64,000 nt of DNA from Algibacter amylolyticus (GCF_014202225.1 NZ_JACHGE010000004.1:1-64000); one strand, 5' to 3'; positions 18,491-28,002 are shown, numbered from the stretch's first letter. Notes: a model not told the origin generated them from the sequence alone. Made by a program: numbers and translations.

Positions 18491-18519
18491 AAAAACACTT
18501 TTTAAGAGGTGTTTTTTTT
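18491..18519. terminator. Bidirectional terminator between the response regulator and lipB
   Basis: An AACAC.../...GTGTT hairpin is flanked by T-rich DNA on the right and A-rich DNA on the left, so it can end both the rightward regulator transcript and the leftward lipB transcript. Confidence 0.7.
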
Positions 18520-18566
18520 ATGTGCGAAATCGAAATTATTAGAATCCTATAAACGGATTAAAACAG

Positions 18567-19265
18567 TTAAACAAACTCCGCCTTAAAAAGTTCAGCAAAA
18601 TGTTTTAATAACTTTGTTTTAACCTCAGCCTGATCGACTTCTTTTTTACCAAGCTCAACATTTAAAGAGGTTACTGCTTTTCCTCGAATACCACAAGGAA
18701 TCATTAAATCGAAATACCCTAAGTTAGCATTTACATTTAGTGCAAAACCGTGCATGGTTACCCAACGGCTAGCACGCACACCCATAGCACAAATTTTACG
18801 TGCAAATGGTGTTCCTACATCTAACCAAACACCTGTTTCGCCTGGGCTGCGTTCTGCTTTTAAACCGTATCCGGAAAGGGTTAGGATAATCACTTCTTCT
18901 AGAAAACGAAGATATTTATGGATATCGGTAAAAAAATTATCTAAGTCTAAAATAGGGTAACCAACTATTTGCCCAGGACCATGATAGGTAATATCGCCCC
19001 CACGATTTACTTTATAAAAACTCGCGTTTTTTTCTTTAAGTTGTGCTTGGTCTACTAATAGGTTAGACATATCGCCACTTTTACCCAACGTATACACATG
19101 CGGATGCTCAACAAATAAAAAATAGTTTTTAGTTTCTAAACCGGCATCTTCTCGCCTATTTTTAATTTTTGAGTCTACTATACCACGAAAAAGAGTTTCT
19201 TGGTAATCCCAAGTTTCTTTATAGTCTTTTAAGTCTAAATCTTGAAGTTCTATTTTTTTATTCAT
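18567..19265 (-). CDS. lipB: Lipoyl(octanoyl) transferase
   Basis: 232 residues from the ATG at 19265; the longer frame begins with TTG. LipB moves octanoyl from acyl carrier protein to lipoyl domains of dehydrogenase complexes and glycine cleavage H protein. The signature RGGDITYHGPGQ, the catalytic lysine in ARKICAMGV and the catalytic cysteine in IPCGIRGKAVTSL are present. A TAATTTTG box (19272-19279 on this strand) ends 6 nt before the ATG, so the mRNA may be nearly leaderless. No lipA lies nearby. Confidence 0.96.
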   Translation of the reverse strand: MNKKIELQDLDLKDYKETWDYQETLFRGIVDSKIKNRREDAGLETKNYFLFVEHPHVYTLGKSGDMSNLLVDQAQLKEKNASFYKVNRGGDITYHGPGQIVGYPILDLDNFFTDIHKYLRFLEEVIILTLSGYGLKAERSPGETGVWLDVGTPFARKICAMGVRASRWVTMHGFALNVNANLGYFDLMIPCGIRGKAVTSLNVELGKKEVDQAEVKTKLLKHFAELFKAEFV

Positions 19266-19271
19266 GGATTG

Positions 19272-19279
19272 CAAAATTA
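19272..19279 (-). promoter_or_regulatory. -7 box of lipB
   Basis: TAATTTTG on the minus strand matches TAnnTTTG and ends 6 nt before the lipB ATG. No TTG is seen at the usual distance, so this is a weak call. Confidence 0.35.
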
Positions 19280-19328
19280 CAATATTTTATATAAAAATGA
19301 CCGAAGACAAATGACTACCTACTGCAAA

Positions 19329-19487
19329 TTAACTCTTAGGATTATTTACTATAACTAATGCTGCAATTACTCCGGGCACCCAGCCACAAAGCCATAATAA
19401 AAAGACGATAATAATAGAGCCGCAACCTTTATCGATAACGGCTAAAGGCGGGCAAATAATAGACAGTAATACTCTCCAGAAACTCAT
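19329..19487 (-). CDS. YqaE/Pmp3-family small membrane protein
   Basis: A 52-residue protein of two membrane helices: MSFWRVLLSIICPPLAVID, then KGCGSIIIVFLLWLCGWVPG, ending VNNPKS. The CPPLAV, the Gly-Cys loop and the CGWVPGVIAA turn are the hallmarks of the Pmp3/YqaE (UPF0057) family, linked in other organisms to membrane potential and salt stress. It is alone on the minus strand between lipB and lysS. It can be recognised despite its size because almost every residue follows the family pattern. Confidence 0.92.
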   Translation of the reverse strand: MSFWRVLLSIICPPLAVIDKGCGSIIIVFLLWLCGWVPGVIAALVIVNNPKS

Positions 19488-19633
19488 GTTTGATTTAATT
19501 TAATTGATGATTTACCTATTGGACGATAAAGTTACGTGTTTGTTACACTTTATGTAGCAAATACTACTTATTTTAAAATCCTTATAAATACACTAAGATA
19601 CTGCAGAACAATTACTGTAAATGGCAGACTAAC

Positions 19634-19722
19634 TCGCGCTAGGGATAGTAGCGGATAGCCCACAGCCTGACGAAGGAAGTGCGAGGACTTGTAGCGGATA
19701 GCCCGACCCTTGGGTAGCGCCC
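19634..19722 (+). repeat. Dispersed structured repeat, copy 2
   Basis: Same layout as copy 1, but the closing stem is GCGCTA/TAGCGC instead of GCGTTA/TAACGC, a compensatory change on both sides. Both internal direct repeats read GTAGCGGATAGCCC, so they changed together. The ACCCTTGGGT palindrome is unchanged. This copy lies between two divergent genes, 84 bp before the lysS start, so unlike copies 1 and 3 it does not abut a stop codon. Confidence 0.85.
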
Positions 19723-19766
19723 AAAAAATTCATAAATCAATAGATGTAAATGGGAAATCAAATGTT

Positions 19767-19774
19767 TATCTTTG
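19767..19774 (+). promoter_or_regulatory. -7 box of lysS
   Basis: TATCTTTG followed by TGCC matches TAnnTTTG and lies 32 nt before the lysS start. No clear TTG is found upstream, so this is supported by the -7 element alone. Confidence 0.45.
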
Positions 19775-19806
19775 TGCCTTAAAAATTTTCACCTAGTATT
19801 TAGAAT

Positions 19807-21501
19807 ATGTCACAATTATCTGAGCAAGAACTTGTAAGAAGAGAGAAATTAGCAAAATTACGCGATTTGGGTATTAATCCTTATCCGGCAGATTTATATC
19901 CTGTTAAGGACACATCGAAATCCATAAAAACCAATTTTAAGGAGGAAAACAAGGTGATTATTGCTGGTAGATTAATGTCTAGACGTATACAGGGTAATGC
20001 AAGTTTTGCTGAGTTACAGGATGCCGATGGCCGCATACAAGTGTATTTTAATAGAGATGAAATTTGTACTGGCGACGATAAAAGCAAGTACAACGATGTG
20101 TATAAAAAATTACTAGATATTGGTGATTTTATTGGTGTTGAAGGCGAATTGTTTTTAACCAAGGTAGGAGAAAAAACGGTAAAAGTTAAAAACTTCACTT
20201 TGCTTAGTAAGGCTTTAAAACCTTTACCATTACCTAGAACCGATGCCGATGGAAAAGTGCATGATGCTTTTACCGACCCAGAGCAGCGATACAGACAACG
20301 TTATGCCGATTTGGTGGTAAACCCACAGGTTAAAGAGGTGTTTGTTAAGCGTACAAAATTGTTTAATGCTATGCGCCAGTTTTTTAATGATTCTGGTTAT
20401 TTCGAGGTTGAAACTCCTGTTTTACAGCCTATTCCTGGTGGTGCTGCGGCGCGTCCGTTTATTACACACCACAATGCTTTGGATATTCCGTTGTATATGC
20501 GAATTGCAAACGAATTGTATCTTAAAAGGCTAATTGTTGGTGGTTTTGATGGGGTTTATGAGTTTTCTAAAAACTTTAGAAACGAGGGTATGGACAGAAC
20601 CCACAACCCTGAGTTTACAGCCATGGAAATTTATGTTGCTTACAAGGATTATAACTGGATGATGGATTTCTGTGAGCGTTTATTAGAACATTGTGCTATT
20701 GCTGTTAACGGCAGTACTAAAGCAACTTTTGGCGAGCATGAAATAGATTTTAAAGCGCCTTATGCTAGAGTAACCATGGCAGATTCTATTAAGCATTTTA
20801 CTGGTTTTGATATTACAGATAAATCTGAAGATGAAATAAGACAAGCAGCAAAAGACCTAGGTATTGAAGTTGATGCCACCATGGGTAAAGGCAAACTTAT
20901 TGATGAAATTTTTGGTGAAAAATGTGAGGGCAACTACATACAACCTACCTACATTACAGATTACCCAAAAGAAATGAGCCCACTGTGTAAAGAACACCGT
21001 GATAACCCTGAATTAACAGAGCGTTTTGAGCTTATGGTTTGTGGTAAAGAAATAGCAAATGCATATTCTGAACTTAACGACCCAATAGACCAACGTGAGC
21101 GTTTTGAACACCAACTTAAATTGGCTGCTAAAGGTGATGATGAAGCTACCGAGTTTATTGATCATGACTTTTTACGTGCCTTAGAGTATGGTATGCCTCC
21201 TACATCTGGTATGGGTATTGGCATGGACCGTTTAATTATGTTTTTAACCAACAACCAATCCATACAGGAAGTGTTGTTTTTCCCGCAAATGCGCCCAGAG
21301 AAAAAACCTTTAGCTATTAGTGATGATGCTAAAGCTGTTTTAGACATTTTAAAGAAAGCTGAAAAACTAGACCTTGTGGCTTTAAAAGGTCAGTCTGGTT
21401 TATCGAATAAAAAATGGGATAAAACAATTAAAGAATTAACTAAAAACAACCTTGCTAAAGTTGAGAAAACGGATGATGGGTTGTTTGTTAGTGTGGTATA
21501 A
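19807..21501 (+). CDS. lysS: Lysyl-tRNA synthetase, class II
   Basis: 564 residues. An N-terminal OB-fold anticodon-binding domain (about 50-150, with GRLMSRRIQGNASFAEL) precedes the class II core, with motif 2 FRNEGMDRTHNPEFT and motif 3 GMGIGMDRLIMFLT. After the usual end of the enzyme there is an extra tail of about 65 residues (from about 500), rich in Lys and helical, which I believe is common in Bacteroidota LysS. It attaches lysine to tRNA-Lys. It is monocistronic with its own promoter box and a perfect terminator. Confidence 0.97.
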   Translation: MSQLSEQELVRREKLAKLRDLGINPYPADLYPVKDTSKSIKTNFKEENKVIIAGRLMSRRIQGNASFAELQDADGRIQVYFNRDEICTGDDKSKYNDVYKKLLDIGDFIGVEGELFLTKVGEKTVKVKNFTLLSKALKPLPLPRTDADGKVHDAFTDPEQRYRQRYADLVVNPQVKEVFVKRTKLFNAMRQFFNDSGYFEVETPVLQPIPGGAAARPFITHHNALDIPLYMRIANELYLKRLIVGGFDGVYEFSKNFRNEGMDRTHNPEFTAMEIYVAYKDYNWMMDFCERLLEHCAIAVNGSTKATFGEHEIDFKAPYARVTMADSIKHFTGFDITDKSEDEIRQAAKDLGIEVDATMGKGKLIDEIFGEKCEGNYIQPTYITDYPKEMSPLCKEHRDNPELTERFELMVCGKEIANAYSELNDPIDQRERFEHQLKLAAKGDDEATEFIDHDFLRALEYGMPPTSGMGIGMDRLIMFLTNNQSIQEVLFFPQMRPEKKPLAISDDAKAVLDILKKAEKLDLVALKGQSGLSNKKWDKTIKELTKNNLAKVEKTDDGLFVSVV

Positions 21502-21524
21502 TATTTACTTAAACCATAAAACAC

Positions 21525-21562
21525 AAAAAAGCCAGTAATTTTTTAAAATTACTGGCTTTTTT
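21525..21562 (+). terminator. Terminator of lysS
   Basis: AAAAAAGCCAGTAATTTT and AAAATTACTGGCTTTTTT make an 18 bp perfect stem around a 2-nt core. The 270 bp that follow, up to the next start, hold no gene; nothing else is recognised there. Confidence 0.95.
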
Positions 21563-21832
21563 AACTAACCAACTAAATCTATTAACTAAACTCAGGTCAA
21601 ATATCACACATTTATCCCTTTTCAATCTTCGCTTTTAGAAATGTTTAACAGTGGTTTCTCTAATTTTAATTTTTCTTTAAGAGTTCTAGGTATGGTATGT
21701 TAATTTTTTAAGATATTACAAGGTAATTTTAAACTAATTCCTTTTTATAAAGTCTTACACGAGAACAATAACTTAATACTTTAGTTACTATATTTATTGT
21801 TTAAAAAAGAAGCATCACTAATTACAATTAGC

Positions 21833-24301
21833 ATGATTAAAAAAATTGCAATAGGTATTACACTATTTATACTTTTAGGGTTCACATTAGCAAATAATTT
21901 TAGAGAACTAGTGCTAGGTAAATTAGAAAATTACGCAGCTAATTATCCTGAAAAAATATATGTCCAAACAGATAAACCATACTACACTACAGGCGAAGAT
22001 ATTTGGTACACTGCCTATCTAGTAAACGGTATTTCGCATCAAAAATCAGACTTAAGTCGGGTGCTTTATGTAGAACTTGTTAATGAAAAAGATAGCATTG
22101 TATCTAAACGACAGCTTTACACTGAAGATGTTAGTGTTGCCGGCGATTTTAAAATAAACAAAGATTGGAAATCTGGAAAATACCTGCTAAGAGCCTATAC
22201 AAACCATATGCGAAATGATGATGCTGATTATTTTTTCCAGACTCAAATTCCTATCTGGAATGTTTCAGAACATGATACTCTTAACAAAAAGTCTAAAGTT
22301 TTATCAAATACTTCTTTCAGTACTAAAAAAGGCGCTGTAACACCACCTGAAATTGGATTTTATCCTGAAAGTGGTTATTTAGTAAACGGACTAAATACCA
22401 AAGTAGGTATTAAAATTAAGGACCAAGCTTATCACGATATTGAATTAAAAGGCAACATTAAAGATTCTAATAATAACGTGGTTTCAACCTTTGCTACCTA
22501 CAAATTTGGGTTAAGTGTTGCATCCTTATTACCCGAAGCAGGCAAAACCTATTACGCCAGCATTATGTTTAATGGTGAAGAAGTAAAATATCCGTTACCA
22601 GAAGCTTTACCAAGCGGTTACAACCTAAACATGATTAATTCTGGCAACCAAATTATCGTGCAAGCATCATCTAACACTGGTATTGGCTTAAAAAACACGT
22701 TTTTGGTGGCGCATCAACGTGGACATTTAATTTATGAAAGGCTAGAAACTGATGACAAAAATAACTACAAAGTAAAAATAAACACGGCTGCTTTAAAGAA
22801 TGGCGTAGTTAGTTTTACTTTATTTAATAGCAGCGGTAATCCTGTTTGCGAAAGGCTAGTTTATGTAGACAACCAAAATGATAATGCAAACATAAAGGTA
22901 ACCTTAGATAATGAAGCGCCTAAAACCAGAGACAAGGTTTCTATGCAAATAGATTTAACTGATAAAACCGGACAACCTTTGTCGGGAAATTTATCAATGT
23001 CAATTACCGATATTGATGCTGTTGGACAAAGTGCGCAAAGCGAAAACATAAAAACCTACCTTTTATTAAATTCAGATTTAAGAGGACGTATTGAAGACCC
23101 TGGCTATTTCTTTCAGAAGGAAAACGATATAAAACGACGTTATTTATTAGATGTTTTAATGCTTACTCATGGCTGGAGACGTTTTACTTGGAATGACTTA
23201 TTATATAAACCACCAACAAAAAATCGCTTTAATCCAGAAAAAGGTATTCTTATTTCAGGCAACACAAGTAGCTTAAACGGAAATAAGCAACCTATACCAA
23301 CGACTACAAGAATTACTCTTATGGGAGGTTTACCATACCAAGAAAAAAAGCAAACCGATGTTAAAGGTGTATTCAATTACGGTCCTTTTGTTTTTAATGA
23401 TACGTTACCAATACTTTTAGAAGCTCGCGTTAAAGATTTTAAATCTGATAATGACAAAAAAAACAGGTTAGTTTCCATTGCTTTAAACAACACTAATTTT
23501 GCTAGTCCAAAAATTACTAGAAATGATGTTTTAAAATCAACATTACTAGACAGTAGTAAAATAAACAGCTTTTTACAACAAGCCAAAAACATATTTCAAA
23601 TTGATGTAGAATTTGCTAAATCTGCACGAGTACTAGATGAAATTGTTATAACAGCTCAAAAAGAAACTGAAGAAGAACAAAGAGAGCAAGAATTAAATGA
23701 CAGAACAGATTATGGCTATGCATCAAAACGACTAGACATGAAAAGTCTTGAGAACCAAAGCCACTTATCTATTTTCGATTTACTAAACATGCTTCCTGGT
23801 GTTACTACTCTAAATGATTCTATATATGTACGAAACGAGACACCAGCAGTTTATTTGGACGGTTTTCAGGTTGAATTAATAGATATTTCTCACCTAACAG
23901 GTAGCGACATCGATTTTATAGACGTGCTATCGGGTGCTGAAGCATCATCGTTTAGCAATGCTGGAAATGGTGTGGTTGCCATATATTCTAGAACAGGCGC
24001 CAATATTTCGGTTAGAAATGTAAAACGCAAACCAGGAATTATTGATTTTGAAGCCATAGGTTTCTACACTGCTAGAGAGTTCTACGCTCCGGATCATTTA
24101 AATGGTTTTGAAGAAGCCATGAAAGCTGATATTAGAACCACTTTGCATTGGGAACCCAAAATAGTACTCAATGAAAATAACACTAAGGCTGAAGTTTCCT
24201 TTTTTACTAGCGATAAGAAAAGTAATTATGCTATAAAAATTGAAGGTATTACAGATTCAGGTATTCCTGTATATCATTTATCCACCTTAGAGGTAGACTA
24301 A
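21833..24301 (+). CDS. MG2-domain protein with C-terminal TonB-plug domain
   Basis: 822 residues from the ATG at 21833; the frame opens earlier only with TTG. A signal anchor (about 1-20) is followed by KIYVQTDKPYYTTGEDIWY, the hallmark of the macroglobulin MG2 domain, and further Ig-like strands up to about residue 590. Residues about 610-740 resemble a TonB-receptor plug (LDEIVITAQKE, LLNMLPGVTTLND, VYLDGF, GVVAIYSRTG), but no barrel follows. Similar barrel-less MG2/plug proteins are common in Bacteroidota; their role is not known to me. It probably acts in the periplasm or at the outer membrane. Confidence 0.8.
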   Translation: MIKKIAIGITLFILLGFTLANNFRELVLGKLENYAANYPEKIYVQTDKPYYTTGEDIWYTAYLVNGISHQKSDLSRVLYVELVNEKDSIVSKRQLYTEDVSVAGDFKINKDWKSGKYLLRAYTNHMRNDDADYFFQTQIPIWNVSEHDTLNKKSKVLSNTSFSTKKGAVTPPEIGFYPESGYLVNGLNTKVGIKIKDQAYHDIELKGNIKDSNNNVVSTFATYKFGLSVASLLPEAGKTYYASIMFNGEEVKYPLPEALPSGYNLNMINSGNQIIVQASSNTGIGLKNTFLVAHQRGHLIYERLETDDKNNYKVKINTAALKNGVVSFTLFNSSGNPVCERLVYVDNQNDNANIKVTLDNEAPKTRDKVSMQIDLTDKTGQPLSGNLSMSITDIDAVGQSAQSENIKTYLLLNSDLRGRIEDPGYFFQKENDIKRRYLLDVLMLTHGWRRFTWNDLLYKPPTKNRFNPEKGILISGNTSSLNGNKQPIPTTTRITLMGGLPYQEKKQTDVKGVFNYGPFVFNDTLPILLEARVKDFKSDNDKKNRLVSIALNNTNFASPKITRNDVLKSTLLDSSKINSFLQQAKNIFQIDVEFAKSARVLDEIVITAQKETEEEQREQELNDRTDYGYASKRLDMKSLENQSHLSIFDLLNMLPGVTTLNDSIYVRNETPAVYLDGFQVELIDISHLTGSDIDFIDVLSGAEASSFSNAGNGVVAIYSRTGANISVRNVKRKPGIIDFEAIGFYTAREFYAPDHLNGFEEAMKADIRTTLHWEPKIVLNENNTKAEVSFFTSDKKSNYAIKIEGITDSGIPVYHLSTLEVD

Positions 24302-24302
24302 A

Positions 24303-25127
24303 TTATTTCAATATATCAACTATATGTTTATGGTAACTTTCATAAGTACTTAAATTACCATGATTTCCGCCTTCAAAAGTAATAAATGTGGTTTTTTCTT
24401 TTGGAGCAGCATCAAATAGTTTCTTTGCAGATTCATAAGGTACCACTTGATCGTCGGTACCATGAAGTATTAAAATAGGACAGGCAGTTTCTATAATAAA
24501 TTGGTAGCTAAGTATTTTATATTTTAAAAGATTTTTCACCGGAAATATGGGAAACCTAGATTCTGCCACATCTAAAATACTATAATAAGGTGTTTCTAAA
24601 ATAAGGTTTTTAGGTTTGTTCTTGGATGCAATATACGTGGCTAAACCCGTTCCTAAAGAGCGTCCGTAAATAGTAATATCTTCTTCATTATACTTTCCTT
24701 TTAAATAATCATAACAATATTGCGCATCTAAATACAATGCTTTTTCACTTAGCTTGCCTTTACTTTTTCCGTAAGTTCTATAATCCATAATCAAAACATC
24801 ATACTGTTTTTCAACAAAGTATTCTGCTAATGTTCCCCAACGCGATAAATCGCCCGCATTTCCATGAAAAAACAGCACCACACCTTTTGGATTTTCTATT
24901 TTAAAATGAATCGCATTTATTACAGCATTTTCTTCAGTCTTAAAAAATAATTCTTCAAAAGGATATGATAATTGATATTCATAAACTTGCTCCAAAACTG
25001 TTGGCAAAAACATGAGTTTTTCTTGAAAAAAATATAATAACGATCCAACCATAAGATAGAAACTAATTAAAACTAAAAATACTTTTTTAAGTTTTCGTTT
25101 TATTGGGTTTTGAGCTGTGTTTAACAT
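24303..25127 (-). CDS. Membrane-anchored alpha/beta hydrolase
   Basis: 274 residues. One N-terminal membrane helix (about 15-35) anchors a serine hydrolase domain of the BAAT/ABHD13-17-like type. The nucleophile elbow is YGRSLGTG (Ser near residue 157), the oxyanion region VLFFHGNAGD, the acid Asp in LHGTDDQVVPY and the His in GGNHGNL. The substrate is unknown; such enzymes cleave acyl esters or amides. Its start overlaps the end of a related hydrolase gene upstream by 41 bp, which suggests a tandem duplication and translational coupling. It converges with the MG2/plug gene, with 1 bp between stops. Confidence 0.88.
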   Translation of the reverse strand: MLNTAQNPIKRKLKKVFLVLISFYLMVGSLLYFFQEKLMFLPTVLEQVYEYQLSYPFEELFFKTEENAVINAIHFKIENPKGVVLFFHGNAGDLSRWGTLAEYFVEKQYDVLIMDYRTYGKSKGKLSEKALYLDAQYCYDYLKGKYNEEDITIYGRSLGTGLATYIASKNKPKNLILETPYYSILDVAESRFPIFPVKNLLKYKILSYQFIIETACPILILHGTDDQVVPYESAKKLFDAAPKEKTTFITFEGGNHGNLSTYESYHKHIVDILK

Positions 25128-25965
25128 GAATACTTGTAGTTGATAAATCGATTTCTTGAGGGTTACTATTTATTATCTCATGAATCATTTTATGATACGA
25201 TTCAAAATTATTTAAATCTTTATGTCCGCCGCCAATAACCGAATGTAGTTTTGTGCGTTTCGGATTTACTTTCGATAGTTTAACGCTAGTTCTATACGGA
25301 ATAAGCTTATCGTTGGTACCGTGAATAATATGAATTGGACATTTTACATATTTTAACCATTTGTAAGTGGGCAACGGATATTTTATTAATAATGATAATG
25401 GCATAAAAGGTGCATAACGTGCGGTTACTTTGGTTAAACTGTAATAAGGTGCATCTAAAATTAACATTTTTGGATTATTCATTGATGCTAATTTTGCTGC
25501 AAAGCCAGAACCTAACGATCTTCCATACAAGATAATTCTATCTTCGGTGGTGCGTCCCTTTATTTTATTATAAACGACTTGTAAATCTCTTTTTATTGCT
25601 TTTTGCGAGCGTCTGCCTGTGCTTTTTCCAAAACCCCTATAATCTACCATTAAAACATTATAGCCATGTCTGGTAAAATCTACCGCAAACTTACCCCAAC
25701 CTTTAATACTTTTCGAGTTTCCTTTTAAATACAAAACAATCCCTTTCGATTCGCTTTTAGGTTTAAACAAAATACCGTTTATGGTTGCGCCATCTCTTGT
25801 TTCTAGATTATGCTCTTCAAAATCTTGGTTTTCATAATAAAACTTAAAATCCTTAGGAAGCTTTTCTGGCTTAAACAACATATAGTCTTGCAGATAAAAC
25901 AAAGCAATACTTATCGCCACATAAGCAACAAAAAACCAAATAAGAATATGTAACCAATATGGCAT
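25087..25965 (-). CDS. Membrane-anchored alpha/beta hydrolase, paralogue
   Basis: 292 residues from the ATG at 25965; the longer reading starts with TTG. The architecture matches the downstream gene: one membrane helix (about 5-25), GIVLYLKGNSKSIKGWGKF, nucleophile GRSLGSG (Ser near 147), acid in IHGTNDKLIPY and His in GGGHKDL. The two proteins can be aligned along their whole length by eye. The C-terminal 13 codons are read in another frame as the start of the next hydrolase. Confidence 0.87.
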   Translation of the reverse strand: MPYWLHILIWFFVAYVAISIALFYLQDYMLFKPEKLPKDFKFYYENQDFEEHNLETRDGATINGILFKPKSESKGIVLYLKGNSKSIKGWGKFAVDFTRHGYNVLMVDYRGFGKSTGRRSQKAIKRDLQVVYNKIKGRTTEDRIILYGRSLGSGFAAKLASMNNPKMLILDAPYYSLTKVTARYAPFMPLSLLIKYPLPTYKWLKYVKCPIHIIHGTNDKLIPYRTSVKLSKVNPKRTKLHSVIGGGHKDLNNFESYHKMIHEIINSNPQEIDLSTTSIHVKHSSKPNKTKT

Positions 25966-26010
25966 GTGTGGCGTTTTATGACTAAGATACAATAATTGAG
26001 ATAATTAATA

Positions 26011-26574
26011 TCAATCGTCCTTTTCTACATAATCTTTAATAGAAATTTCATTAATAACAACATCATTTAACACGGCTTCTCCATCTTTAACATACACTAA
26101 GGCATAAGTTGTATTTGGTAATGAATCGCGCTCATTCTGTCTTACCGCAACCTCGGCATCATAAGCTTTAGTTTCTTCCATATAATACCTGTTAAATGGT
26201 AAATTGAAATTTAATTTTTTATCGTTTGAATTATACCAATTAACATCTGCTATAATATGATCTTTAGCTAAATTTAAAGGCCTTTTACTAATATCATTTA
26301 CCTTAGCAAAACCTAAGCTGTCGGATTCTAGGTACACGTAAACTTTATCGTGTCTCTCCCAAACTGAATCGTTTGTTACAAAAGCATTTAGCTCGTAATT
26401 AAGATTAATATATTTACCTCTAAACGGATCGCTAGGGTCCACAGGCTGAGTTTTAAATTTATAGGCTACGCCTGATTTAATAATAGATTCCTTATTAAAA
26501 ATCATTTGAGCAGGCACGAATAACTGAGCCATTGCAACTACTATAAATAGTATGAATATGTTGATGGTTTTCAT
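26011..26574 (-). CDS. GDYXXLXY-domain protein
   Basis: 187 residues with an N-terminal hydrophobic signal (about 1-22). It carries DPSDPFRGKYINLNYEL, the Bacteroidota version of the motif naming the GDYXXLXY domain (PF14345), and a later AVRQNERDSL region. The gene follows the DUF2157 membrane-protein gene by 5 bp, a pairing I know from many bacteria, so the two products probably act together in the membrane. Biochemical function is not known. Confidence 0.85.
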   Translation of the reverse strand: MKTINIFILFIVVAMAQLFVPAQMIFNKESIIKSGVAYKFKTQPVDPSDPFRGKYINLNYELNAFVTNDSVWERHDKVYVYLESDSLGFAKVNDISKRPLNLAKDHIIADVNWYNSNDKKLNFNLPFNRYYMEETKAYDAEVAVRQNERDSLPNTTYALVYVKDGEAVLNDVVINEISIKDYVEKDD

Positions 26575-26579
26575 CTGTT

Positions 26580-27866
26580 CTATTTTTTATTATTTGAATT
26601 TAATTTTTGCTTTTTCAACATGATATAATTGGTTAAAAAGAAGCCAACACCAACGCTTACAAATAACAAGCCTCTTACAACAAAACTCATATCGGTATCG
26701 AAAAAACGACAAACAATAAGCGCAGTAATTATTAGTAAACCATAATTTAAAACACCAAAATGGAATTTATCTGCACCAATTTTAATAGCTATTACGCCTA
26801 ATGCAAGTATTAATAAATTAATTAACACCAAGGAAGTAAAACTGTTAGACCACCCTATAAAAAATATAATTGTGAATAAAATAAAGACATATTGAAACAG
26901 ATTGAAACCCTCTATCCATTTTTTAAAATACGTATAACCTAACACACCTAAAGTCAAAATTAAAAGCACCAACACGACATAAAACTCTTGACTATTAAAC
27001 AGGAAATTATCTCTTAAAATATCATTCCAAAGCCATTCAAAACTAGTTATTAGCAACATACAAACCGTTCCTAACGATCCTAAAATCAAATACCCATTCC
27101 GTCGTAATTTTTGGTTATCAAAATAGGGCAACTTTCCAATATTATAAAGCAACCCGAACAGAATAACATACATTAAAAAACCTAATGTTGCACTTCTTTC
27201 CACAAAAGCTCCTAGAACAATAATGACACTTAAAGGCACAAGCCAATTAAAAACAGAAGTAATATTATGTTCCTTTTTTTGTTTTAACAATTGGTAATAA
27301 TACGGCAGTACTAAAACTAAAAGCAACAAGTAGAACCAAGGTGTATCATTACCATCAAAATAACCAAATGAGCAGGCGTAACTTGTTGTAAAAGCAATAT
27401 GCAAAATAGCTAGTGCATTCGATTTTAAAAGATAAACAAGAGGCAGGCAAAGTAAGATCCACGTTAGTAGATAGCTACTAAAATTACCTGGTATATTATA
27501 AATCTGGCTTACTAACGCCATACTTGCTCCAACGGCAAAAAACAGAAACACACCAGAACCTTCAAGCCATGTCGCGCTCTTTTTCTTTAAAATAGAAAAG
27601 CCAATAATAAGCTGACCAATGACTAATGGAGCAAAGGCAAAAATTGTTTTTATAGATCTTGAAAAATCGTCCCAATTATGAGCCAATATTAAAATAATAC
27701 CAAGACCAACTAATGTAGACCCCAATACAGCAAACACAGTAAATAAGCGGTTTGGTGCATCTGATTTTTTAGAACTATAATACCGCTCAATATCCGAGGC
27801 CACATCAACAGAGATAACTCGCTGAGCAACAAGTTCTTCAATATCGGTTTGAATTTTTGAATTCAT
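26580..27866 (-). CDS. DUF2157 polytopic membrane protein
   Basis: 428 residues. A soluble N-terminal helix pair (about 1-40, including LVAQRVISVDVASDIERYY) is followed by roughly a dozen membrane helices to the end. The N-terminal segment and the LGSTLVGLGIILILAHNWDDF start of the first membrane helices are typical of DUF2157 (PF09925). The partner GDYXXLXY protein is encoded 5 bp downstream. Function is unknown. Confidence 0.87.
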   Translation of the reverse strand: MNSKIQTDIEELVAQRVISVDVASDIERYYSSKKSDAPNRLFTVFAVLGSTLVGLGIILILAHNWDDFSRSIKTIFAFAPLVIGQLIIGFSILKKKSATWLEGSGVFLFFAVGASMALVSQIYNIPGNFSSYLLTWILLCLPLVYLLKSNALAILHIAFTTSYACSFGYFDGNDTPWFYLLLLVLVLPYYYQLLKQKKEHNITSVFNWLVPLSVIIVLGAFVERSATLGFLMYVILFGLLYNIGKLPYFDNQKLRRNGYLILGSLGTVCMLLITSFEWLWNDILRDNFLFNSQEFYVVLVLLILTLGVLGYTYFKKWIEGFNLFQYVFILFTIIFFIGWSNSFTSLVLINLLILALGVIAIKIGADKFHFGVLNYGLLIITALIVCRFFDTDMSFVVRGLLFVSVGVGFFLTNYIMLKKQKLNSNNKK

Positions 27867-27902
27867 AATTTTAATTTATTTAATGAAAGATAAGTGTTTT
27901 TT

Positions 27903-27935
27903 AAAACCTCGCCACCTTAAAAGCAACGAGGTTTT
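27903..27935 (-). terminator. Probable terminator after the YiaA-like gene
   Basis: AAAACCTCG and CGAGGTTTT pair over 9 bp around a 15 nt loop. On the minus strand it ends the YiaA-like transcript before DUF2157, but the T run is only four bases long. Confidence 0.6.
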
Positions 27936-28002
27936 GGGTTAACTAACCAATCATAAAAACAACCCTTTTATATTTTTTGTTTTTTATGGTTTTAAACTCT
28001 TT

